Shown here piece after piece: positions 1 through 6,745 of a DNA stretch of 64,000 bases. The stretch comes from CAYOID01 sp964573115. Lineage in GTDB: Bacteria; Desulfobacterota; Desulfovibrionia; Desulfovibrionales; Desulfothermaceae. Positions within the stretch are counted from its first letter, which is position 1; each line of letters opens with the position of its first letter. The position numbers were made by a program, and so were the translations under genes. The notes beneath the pieces are model-generated. The model searched no databases and was not told where the DNA came from. It was given only the letters and a program-made list of their open reading frames with translations. Location: contig CAZNIP010000001.1 in NCBI GenBank assembly GCA_964573115.1, positions 1-64,000 on the forward strand. Reading direction: 5' to 3'.

Positions 1-4
1 CGCT

Positions 5-15
5 CGTATGAAACT
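5..15 (-). repeat. Dispersed motif AGTTTCATACG, copy 1
   Basis: The minus strand reads AGTTTCATACGAGCG to the window edge. The same 11-mer recurs at 32145-32155 (minus sense) and 47724-47734 (plus sense), where it is followed at once by a hairpin. Any hairpin belonging to this copy would lie left of base 1 and cannot be seen. Function unknown. Confidence 0.5.
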
Positions 16-26
16 TCGAAAGAAAG

Positions 27-75
27 AACCCCTCAGCCCTGCGGGCAGCTCCCCTGAGTACAGGGGAGCAGTCAG
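27..75. repeat. REP-like element: two adjacent hairpins
   Basis: Two back-to-back hairpins are visible. GCCC (36-39) pairs with GGGC (43-46), and GCTCCCCTG (48-56) pairs perfectly with CAGGGGAGC (61-69) around the loop AGTA. The leading ACCCCTCAG plus AGCTCCCCTG layout resembles a small dispersed intergenic element I remember from gut Clostridia and other anaerobes; that resemblance is from memory. No T-run follows, so it does not look like a terminator. Confidence 0.45.
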
Positions 76-81
76 AGGAGC

Positions 82-138
82 CAGCCCGAAAGTTTCTGCC
101 ATGATCAAACCGGCTCATGAGAGCCGGCGGCCGGGCTG
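82..138. other. Nested hairpin structure upstream of the PocR kinase
   Basis: An outer stem, CAGCCCG (82-88) with CGGGCTG (132-138), encloses a perfect hairpin CCGGCTC-ATGA-GAGCCGG (110-127). It lies about 100 bases before the kinase start. It could be a structured 5' leader or part of the neighbouring repeat. I do not recognise a riboswitch class. Bases 139-237 hold nothing else I can identify. Confidence 0.35.
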
Positions 139-237
139 ACTTCAGGAAGGCTTGCAGTTCGACCTCAACAGGGATACCCTTATGCAAAGCCTTTGCCATC
201 CATGCGCAGTCACGGCTCTCTTCACAAAGGTGGATGT

Positions 238-1992
238 ATGTCTGACAGACCGGATTTCAGGCTGGACGACCTGATCACGTTCGAAGCCGTTCAGAAGATG
301 CTCTCGGCCCATGCCCACGTCACCGGCATGCAGGTGACCATCGTCGATGCCTTTGATGCCAGAGTCCTGGCCGGGGCAGGCTGGCAGGACATCTGTACCC
401 ATTTTCACAGGTCCCACCCTGTCAGTCTCAAGCGCTGCGTTCAGAGCGACACCAGCTTCCTGCGAAACATGAGGGAGATCAAAGTCCACGAGTACACCTG
501 CCTGAATGGCCTGCAGCACGTGGGCATCCCCATCATTGTGGATGCAACCCACCTGGGGACCCTCTTTCTGGGCCAGTTTTTTTACGAACACCTGGGCAAG
601 GACAGGGCGTTCTTCATCCGCCAGGCCCAGGAGCTTGGATTTGACCTGGGTCAGTACCTCGAGGCCCTGGAAAGAGTGCCTGTCTTTTCCAGGGAGCGCG
701 TCCAGGACATTCTGGAGTACAATCTGGCCTTTGCCTCGTTCATTGCTGAGCTGGCCATGAAAAACAGAGCCCTCCGGCAGGAGGTCGAAGAGCGAAAGCG
801 GGCCGAGGATCATCGCCAGAAGCTGGAAATGCAGCTCAGACAGGCTGAGAAGCTCGAAGCGATCGGTGTCCTGGCCGGAGGGGTGGCCCATGAGTTCAAC
901 AACATCCTCCAGGGCATCAAGGGCAACATTGAGCTGTGGCAGAGAAAGGTCGATCCCGCAGATCCTGACGTGAAGTATTTGCGGAGCATGGACGCGCTGA
1001 CCAACAGGGCCAGCGATCTCGTTCAGGGACTGCTGACATTCAGCCGCTCCCAGGAGAGCTATGAGCTTGCTCCGGTGGATGTCCACCAGGTCATCGCCAG
1101 CACTCTTCGACGTCTGAAGGAGACCGTGCCTCCAACCATACGGGTCGAGACCCGCCTGGAGGCCAGACGTACGACCGTGATCGGCAATTTTGCCCAGCTG
1201 CAGCAGGTGCTCATGAACCTGGCCTCCAACAGCGTGGACGCTCTGTGTGATGCAGGGACATCGGGCACGATCGGCTTTGCGACCTCCAATACCCCGCTGG
1301 ACGAGCCTGGCTCCGGGGGGCTCGTTGCAGAAGAGGTGGTCTCCCTCCAGGTCTGGGACACCGGACCCGGGATGAATCAGGCCACCAGGGACCACGTTTT
1401 CGAGCCTTTCTTCACCACCAAGGAGGTCGGGGCTGGAACAGGTCTCGGGCTGGCCACGGCCCACGGCATTGTTCAGACGCACCAGGGCCGCATCTCCTGT
1501 GTCACTGCCCAGGGGCAGGGAACGACGTTCACCCTGTCCTTTCCGGTCTGCGGGGAGACCGGGCAGCCTGTGGAAAAGATTGAAACCGTGCCTGACAGTG
1601 GGTCCGAACCAGGGTCAGGGGAGGGGAGAGTGCAGCGGATTCTCTTTGTCGACGATGAGGAGGTCGTGCTGGAGGTCATCAAGGAATGGCTCGAAGAAAT
1701 CGGGTATCGGGTGGTCACCTCTCAGAGCGGGGAAGAGGCCCTGGAGGTTTTCAGGTCCGGAAAAGGGGCCTTCGACCTGGTCATTCTCGACCTCGGCATG
1801 CCCGGCCTGGGTGGGGAGGCGACCCTCAAAGCCATGCTCGAGCATGACCCGGAGGCCAAGATCCTCGTGGCCAGCGGATACCAGCGACATCCAATCTCGG
1901 AAAACCCTCAGCAGTACGGAGCGGCCGGATTTCTGGGCAAACCGTTCCGCTTTGAAGCCCTGCACTCCTCCATCGTCAACAGTCTGGGGTGA
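238..1992 (+). CDS. PocR-sensor hybrid histidine kinase with C-terminal receiver
   Basis: A cytoplasmic hybrid sensor kinase of 584 residues. Residues about 8-165 are a PocR-type sensor, a fold linked to small-molecule sensing, with conserved-looking Cys in RCVQSD and YTCLNG. A short coiled coil leads to a HisKA segment with the phospho-acceptor in VAHEFNN (His218). The ATPase domain follows, with NSVDA (N box), DTGPG (G1) and GTGLGLA (G2). The receiver has the acidic pair in FVDDEE, Asp518 in ILDLGMPG and the Lys of GKPF. There are no membrane segments and no output domain. A TTG at 193 would extend the frame, but ATG 238 has AAAGGTGG just upstream and starts at the sensor. The next kinase begins about 50 bases downstream on the same strand. 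The ligand is unknown. Confidence 0.9.
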   Translation: MSDRPDFRLDDLITFEAVQKMLSAHAHVTGMQVTIVDAFDARVLAGAGWQDICTHFHRSHPVSLKRCVQSDTSFLRNMREIKVHEYTCLNGLQHVGIPIIVDATHLGTLFLGQFFYEHLGKDRAFFIRQAQELGFDLGQYLEALERVPVFSRERVQDILEYNLAFASFIAELAMKNRALRQEVEERKRAEDHRQKLEMQLRQAEKLEAIGVLAGGVAHEFNNILQGIKGNIELWQRKVDPADPDVKYLRSMDALTNRASDLVQGLLTFSRSQESYELAPVDVHQVIASTLRRLKETVPPTIRVETRLEARRTTVIGNFAQLQQVLMNLASNSVDALCDAGTSGTIGFATSNTPLDEPGSGGLVAEEVVSLQVWDTGPGMNQATRDHVFEPFFTTKEVGAGTGLGLATAHGIVQTHQGRISCVTAQGQGTTFTLSFPVCGETGQPVEKIETVPDSGSEPGSGEGRVQRILFVDDEEVVLEVIKEWLEEIGYRVVTSQSGEEALEVFRSGKGAFDLVILDLGMPGLGGEATLKAMLEHDPEAKILVASGYQRHPISENPQQYGAAGFLGKPFRFEALHSSIVNSLG

Positions 1993-2043
1993 TGACCTCT
2001 GGCCTGGCTTCTCTTGACGCCTTGGAATCCTGAAGACGACGCG

Positions 2044-4857
2044 ATGACAGCTGATCAGCACAAATCCCGGGAAGAGCTCCTGGCCGAACTGGAGCAGGCC
2101 AGACAGAAGATTGCCGCGCTGGAGTCGGCTCAGGCCCGGCGTGCAGACCGGGGTGCCGTCTCTGCCCGGGCCGAACCCTCCCAGGGGAGGCAGGAATGGT
2201 TTCAGACTCTGTTTGAAGAACTCCCGGATGCGATCGTCATCTCGACCCTGGATGACCACATCGTGGAAGCCAATGACGCCGCCTGCAGGATGCTCGGCTA
2301 CTCCCGGGAGGAGCTCGTCGAGCTCTCGATTCCAGACATCCAGGCCCCTGAAAGCAGGGGGCGGCCAGGCACGGTGATCTGGACTGAGCTGGACTGCGGT
2401 CAGACCTTTGAGGGCCTCGACCTTCATCGGGACGGCCGGCGCATCCCGGTGGAGGTCATGACCAAGAGAGTCCTGTTTGAAGGCCGCGAGCTGGCCCTGT
2501 CCATTGTCAGGGACATCTCCGAGCGCAAGACAGCTGAAAAAACCCTGCAGGAGAGCGAGAAACGGTACCGGGATCTCTATGAATGTGCCCCGCTGGGCAT
2601 CTTTCAGTCCATCCCCGAGGATCGTTACGTCCATGTCAACCCGACCTTTGCCAGAATGTACGGCTTTGCCTCCCCAGAAGAGGTCGTCCGGGAGGTCGGC
2701 TCCATTTCCCGGGACCTCTACGTCAACCCGGACGATCGGGACACCCTCCTGGCGATCCTCGGGGAGAGGGGCTCTGTGGAGAACTACGAGCTCTGCGGGC
2801 GGCTCAGGTCAGGCAGCACGATCTGGGTCTCGCTGAACATGCGGGAGGTTCGGGACGCATCGGGCTGGGTCTCTCACTACGACGGCTTTCTGACCGACAT
2901 CACCCAAAGGAAGCAGGCCGAAGAGACACTCCAGGAATATGTCCATGTGATCCGGGCCACGAAGGATTTCATGGCTGTCCTGGATGAAGACCGGCGCTAC
3001 ACCATGGTCAACGACTCCCTCCTCTTGAGCCGGGGACTGGAGAGAAACGAGGTCATCGGGAGCTTCATCTGGGATGTGGTCGGCCGGGAGGTCTACGAAG
3101 CATCGCTTCGGGCCCCTCTCGACCTGTGCTATCAGGGTCAGGGACAGCAGATCGAGGTTGCGTTCGCTTTTCCCTCTCAGGGTGAACGAGCCCTGGAGAT
3201 CAAGCTTTCACCAGTGCATGATGCCGAGGGCCGTGTCTTCCGGGTGGCCATGGTCGCGTCGGACATCACAGAGAGGAAGAAGAGCGAGGAAGCCCTGCTC
3301 CGAAGCGAGGAAAAGTACAGGACTATCCTGGAAAACATGGATGAGGCCTATTTTGAGCTCGACCTGGCCGGGAATCTGGTCTTCTTCAACGAAGCCCTGC
3401 GCAGGAATCTGGGCTACTCCAGGGAAGAGCTCATGGGGATGAACAATCGGGACTACACCAGGCCAGAGATGTGGAGGCAGATGTACGAAATCTTCCAGAA
3501 GATCTATGTCACGGGCCAGCCGGCCAGGATCAACGATTACGAGGTTGTGGCCAAGGATGGCCGGGTGATCGCTGCCGAGGCCTCGGCCGACCTGATCCGG
3601 GATGAGAGCGGCGCTCCCGTCGGCTTCAGGGGCCTGGCCAGAGACGTGACCGAACGGAAGAAGTCGGAGCAGGAACGGCAAAAGCTGGAGGCCCAGCTCA
3701 TCCAGGCTCAGAAAATGGAGGCCATTGGGACCCTGGCTGGAGGCATCGCTCACGATTTCAACAATATTTTGCAGAGCCTCAAGGGCAATATCCAGCTCTG
3801 GCTGAGAAAGGTCGAGGACTCTGATCCGAGCCGGAAGTATCTGGACCGCATGAACACCATGACCGACCGGGCGACTGAGCTCGTCCGGGGTCTGCTGACC
3901 TTCAGCCGGACCAGCTCCCCCCAGGAGCTCAAGCCTGTGGACCTGAACCTGCTCATTGCGGAAACCGTGGAGATCCTGAAGAGGACGGTGCCCAAAATGA
4001 TCGAGATCCATACCAGGCTGGAGGCCGACAGAGCCTGGATCAAAGGAGAGTCGACCCAGTTGCAGCAGGTGCTCATGAATCTGGTCTCCAATGCCAGGGA
4101 CGCCATTCACCCTCAGGAGACGGGAGACATCCGGATTCAGACCGAAAATCTGCGCATCGACGGGGAGCAGGGCCTCAATGATCCGCCCAGCGGGGAGTAC
4201 ATCCTGATCAGGGTGGCTGATTCAGGTTCCGGCATGGACCAGCAGACCCTGGAGCACATTTTCGAGCCGTTCTTCAGCACCAAGGAGGTCGGCCAGGGGA
4301 CAGGGCTTGGCCTGGCCATGGTCTACGGCATTGTCCAGACCCACCAGGCCTTCATTGACTGCACCAGTCAGGTTGGGGCGGGAACGGAGTTCACGATCAC
4401 CATCCCGCTGCTCCAGCTCAAAGAGGGCCCTGGCGGGCCTGCAGCAACAGGAACCGATCCCGACACCTCTCCCCAGAGCGCTCTGCGGCAAAGGCCCAGG
4501 AGAGTCTTGCTGGTGGACGATGAGGCCGCTGTCAGGGAGGTGACTCAGGAATGGCTGGAAGAAAAAGGGTTTGAGGTCACTTCGGTCAAGAGCGGTGAGG
4601 ACGCCCTGGCCTGGTTCGAGGACGAACTCGCCTGCGATGTCGTCCTCCTGGACCTGAACATGCCGGGCATGGGCGGAGAAGCAACAATGAAAGCCCTTTT
4701 GAAGCGGCATCCAGAGCTGAAGATCATTGTCGTCAGCGGATACGGCGAACACACCCTGACCCGGGGAAGGATCCTCTCCGGAGCGGCCGCATTCCTGAGC
4801 AAGCCTTTCACCATGGAAGGTCTGCTGGCATCCATCAACGAGATCCTTCAGGCCTGA
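2044..4857 (+). CDS. Multi-PAS hybrid histidine kinase with C-terminal receiver
   Basis: 937 residues, no membrane segment. A short N-terminal coiled coil is followed by four PAS domains (roughly residues 52-170, 174-297, 299-420 and 423-545); the joints carry the usual DI(S/T)ERK or DVTERK PAC ends. HisKA has His570 in IAHDFNN; the ATPase has NARDA, DSGSGM and GTGLGLA; the receiver has Asp870 in LLDLNMPG. The kinase core and receiver closely resemble those of the upstream PocR kinase (LAGG-AHxFNN, EPFF-TKEVG, MPG-GGEA, GYxxH), so the two look like paralogues with exchanged sensors. ATG 2044 is preferred to a TTG at 2014, although neither has a strong Shine-Dalgarno. Signal and output are not predictable from sequence. 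Confidence 0.88.
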   Translation: MTADQHKSREELLAELEQARQKIAALESAQARRADRGAVSARAEPSQGRQEWFQTLFEELPDAIVISTLDDHIVEANDAACRMLGYSREELVELSIPDIQAPESRGRPGTVIWTELDCGQTFEGLDLHRDGRRIPVEVMTKRVLFEGRELALSIVRDISERKTAEKTLQESEKRYRDLYECAPLGIFQSIPEDRYVHVNPTFARMYGFASPEEVVREVGSISRDLYVNPDDRDTLLAILGERGSVENYELCGRLRSGSTIWVSLNMREVRDASGWVSHYDGFLTDITQRKQAEETLQEYVHVIRATKDFMAVLDEDRRYTMVNDSLLLSRGLERNEVIGSFIWDVVGREVYEASLRAPLDLCYQGQGQQIEVAFAFPSQGERALEIKLSPVHDAEGRVFRVAMVASDITERKKSEEALLRSEEKYRTILENMDEAYFELDLAGNLVFFNEALRRNLGYSREELMGMNNRDYTRPEMWRQMYEIFQKIYVTGQPARINDYEVVAKDGRVIAAEASADLIRDESGAPVGFRGLARDVTERKKSEQERQKLEAQLIQAQKMEAIGTLAGGIAHDFNNILQSLKGNIQLWLRKVEDSDPSRKYLDRMNTMTDRATELVRGLLTFSRTSSPQELKPVDLNLLIAETVEILKRTVPKMIEIHTRLEADRAWIKGESTQLQQVLMNLVSNARDAIHPQETGDIRIQTENLRIDGEQGLNDPPSGEYILIRVADSGSGMDQQTLEHIFEPFFSTKEVGQGTGLGLAMVYGIVQTHQAFIDCTSQVGAGTEFTITIPLLQLKEGPGGPAATGTDPDTSPQSALRQRPRRVLLVDDEAAVREVTQEWLEEKGFEVTSVKSGEDALAWFEDELACDVVLLDLNMPGMGGEATMKALLKRHPELKIIVVSGYGEHTLTRGRILSGAAAFLSKPFTMEGLLASINEILQA

Positions 4858-4979
4858 TCCTCATTCCCTGCATCCTGCCTTCTCCGTCCTGCTCAAGAGC
4901 GAGGGTCCTTCTGCAGCTCAAACCCACGACGTCATCGCGGTCAGAGGCCTGGCTGAGGCCTGTGTGCTCTGGGCCTTGT

Positions 4980-5008
4980 TTGACCGAGTGTTGGGCTTGT
5001 GGTATGTC
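4980..5008 (+). promoter_or_regulatory. Candidate sigma-70 promoter for the dodecin gene
   Basis: TTGACC (4980-4985) and TATGTC (5003-5008) are spaced by 17 bases. The -35 matches consensus at five of six positions, the -10 at only three. It sits about 70 bases before the dodecin ATG in an otherwise featureless 222-base gap. Confidence 0.35.
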
Positions 5009-5079
5009 TTTGATACTGGGAGACCTGTTTCCTCTGACGTTTTCCCCTGCCACAAACCCTGAACTGCAAGGAGGTTGCT

Positions 5080-5289
5080 ATGAGCGACAGTGTCTACAAA
5101 GTGATCGAACTCATCGGCACGAGCCCGAACTCCTGGGAGGAAGCGGCCCAAAAGGCTGTGGAACGGGCAACAAAAACATTGCGAGATGTCAGGATCGCGG
5201 AAGTGTCTGAGCTGGACATGAAGATGGAGGACAACAAGGTCAGCTCTTACCGGGCCAAGGTCAGGGTTTCATTCAAGTTCGAGAATTGA
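5080..5289 (+). CDS. Dodecin family protein, lacking the usual flavin-stacking Trp
   Basis: 69 residues, the normal dodecin length. Dodecins are small proteins that assemble into hollow dodecamers and mostly store flavin. The signature VYKVIELIGTSPNSWEEA is plain, and the rest (AVERATKTLRDVR, KVRVSFKFEN) fits the family. Where flavin-binding dodecins have Arg-Trp-Phe-Glu-Val, this protein has Arg-Ile-Ala-Glu-Val, so the Trp that stacks on the isoalloxazine ring is missing. It may belong to the non-flavin subclass. The start is fixed by AAGGAGG seven bases before the ATG. It stands alone between its own candidate promoter and a good terminator. Confidence 0.93.
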   Translation: MSDSVYKVIELIGTSPNSWEEAAQKAVERATKTLRDVRIAEVSELDMKMEDNKVSSYRAKVRVSFKFEN

Positions 5290-5306
5290 TGCTGCAGAGG
5301 CGGATT

Positions 5307-5345
5307 GGCCAGGAACTGCTTGGGGGCGGTTTCTGGCCTTTTTTT
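5307..5345 (+). terminator. Rho-independent terminator after dodecin
   Basis: GGCCAGGAAC (5307-5316) pairs with GTTTCTGGCC (5329-5338), ten pairs including one G-T, around a 12-base loop, followed by seven T (5339-5345). It lies 17 bases after the dodecin stop codon. Confidence 0.85.
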
Positions 5346-5398
5346 CGCTGTGAAGGGGGGGCATTCGGGTGCATTGTCTCCAAGAGGGAAGCCTTTTT

Positions 5399-5428
5399 TT
5401 GACATTCGACTCTGAAAAGGGCTATGAA
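5399..5428 (+). promoter_or_regulatory. Candidate sigma-70 promoter for the HDOD/GAF-kinase pair
   Basis: A perfect -35 TTGACA (5399-5404) and TATGAA (5423-5428) are separated by 18 bases, about 67 bases before the HDOD start and just after the dodecin terminator. Confidence 0.55.
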
Positions 5429-5494
5429 TCTCGCAGCTGAAGACACGCCCCGCCTGCTCTGCCCGTGAGGAATGAGAGCCGGAAAAGAGGTTGA

Positions 5495-6745
5495 ATGCGT
5501 ACTGTCAATGTGGAGGATCTCTCAGCGGGCCTGACTCTGGCAAGGGACGTCCTGGCTCCCAACGGACGCCTCCTGACGCCGGAGGGAACTGTCCTGACCC
5601 CCAAGCACATCAGGATCTTCAAGGCCTGGGGGGTGACTGAGGTCGACATCAGCGGGAGGTCCGCCAATCGGGGGCAGGCATGTTCTTCCCAGGCCCTGAA
5701 GGAGAGCGGCGAAGCCCTCAAACCCTATTTCCAACTCGCCAACACCAGACATCCGGCCGTCAGGGAGCTGTTCAAGCAGGCCGTCATGTCCAGGGCCATG
5801 AGCAAAGAGCAGCCTGGCAGAGATGACCGGCCCCGGCTCGATCACGACCTTGGCCGGGACGTTCCTGCGCCGGGCCCGCCCGCGACCAGACAGGAGTTCC
5901 TGGACCAGATCAAATCCGAGACAGCGCTGATCTCCCTGCCCGACATCTATGTCAAGATCATGGATGTTCTGGAGTCGCCGCGCTGTTCAGCCCGTCATGT
6001 GGCCGAGGTGGTGAGCAAGGACTCGGGCCTGGCAGCCAGGCTCCTGCGGCTCGTCAACAGCCCTTTTTACGGGTTTTCGACCAAGGTGGACACGGTCTCC
6101 CGGGCCATCACCCTGTTGGGCATTGACAAGCTGACAACCCTGGCCCAGGGCATAGCGGTGGTCAGGGCTTTCGACAGCATTGCCACCGATCTCCTGGACA
6201 TGGAGAAATTCTGGAAACACTCCATTGCCTGTGGGGTGTACGCCAGGCTCCTGGCCAGCCAGAAGCCGGAGCTTTCAGAGGAACGGTTCTTTGTGGCCGG
6301 GCTTCTCCATGACCTGGGCCGGCTGGTGCTCATCAAGAGATGGCCGGAGCTCTTTGCCCAGGCCCTGGGCATCTGCCTGGAAGAGAAGATGTTCCTGCAT
6401 CAGGCCGAAAAGAGGGTCTTCGGTCTCGACCACACCAGGGTGGCCGGAATGCTCTGTGCCCAGTGGCATTTCCCCCAGAGCCTGGAAATCATGATCGAGG
6501 CCCATCACAATCCAGGAGCTTCACACCATGTCTTTGAATCGACCGTGATTCATGTGGCGGACATCATGGCCCATGCCATGGGGGTGGGGACGAGCGGGAA
6601 CGCATTCGTCCCGGCCCTGTGCGAAACGGGGTGGAGGGCTCTGGATCTCTCCCCCGGGGTCCTGACCACGGTCACGGTTCAGGCCCGGCATCAGCTCGCT
6701 GACATTCTCCAGACCTTCTTGAGCCCGGGAACCGACCATGGATGA
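5495..6745 (+). CDS. HDOD-domain signalling protein
   Basis: 416 residues, soluble. The first ~50 residues (MRTVNVEDLSAGL, LLTPEGTVLT, IRIFKAWGVTEVDI) look like the N-terminal domain often found before HD-GYP or HDOD modules. Residues about 131-335 are an HDOD domain: LPDIYVKIMDVL, DSGLAARLLRLVNSPFYG, ITLLGIDKL, then AGLLHDLGRLVL. HDOD resembles an HD phosphohydrolase but normally lacks full metal ligands, so it is usually taken as a signalling domain rather than an enzyme. Its stop overlaps the start of the GAF kinase by 8 bases, implying translational coupling. AAGAGG before ATG 5495 supports the start. The target pathway is unknown. Confidence 0.85.
   Translation: MRTVNVEDLSAGLTLARDVLAPNGRLLTPEGTVLTPKHIRIFKAWGVTEVDISGRSANRGQACSSQALKESGEALKPYFQLANTRHPAVRELFKQAVMSRAMSKEQPGRDDRPRLDHDLGRDVPAPGPPATRQEFLDQIKSETALISLPDIYVKIMDVLESPRCSARHVAEVVSKDSGLAARLLRLVNSPFYGFSTKVDTVSRAITLLGIDKLTTLAQGIAVVRAFDSIATDLLDMEKFWKHSIACGVYARLLASQKPELSEERFFVAGLLHDLGRLVLIKRWPELFAQALGICLEEKMFLHQAEKRVFGLDHTRVAGMLCAQWHFPQSLEIMIEAHHNPGASHHVFESTVIHVADIMAHAMGVGTSGNAFVPALCETGWRALDLSPGVLTTVTVQARHQLADILQTFLSPGTDHG

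Noticed and set aside
82..138. Known riboswitch upstream of the PocR kinase
   Set aside because: The nested stems do not match a consensus I know, such as c-di-GMP, fluoride or preQ1; kept only as an unassigned structure.
193..237. TTG start extending the PocR kinase
   Set aside because: The extension is not family sequence and ATG 238 has a better ribosome binding site.
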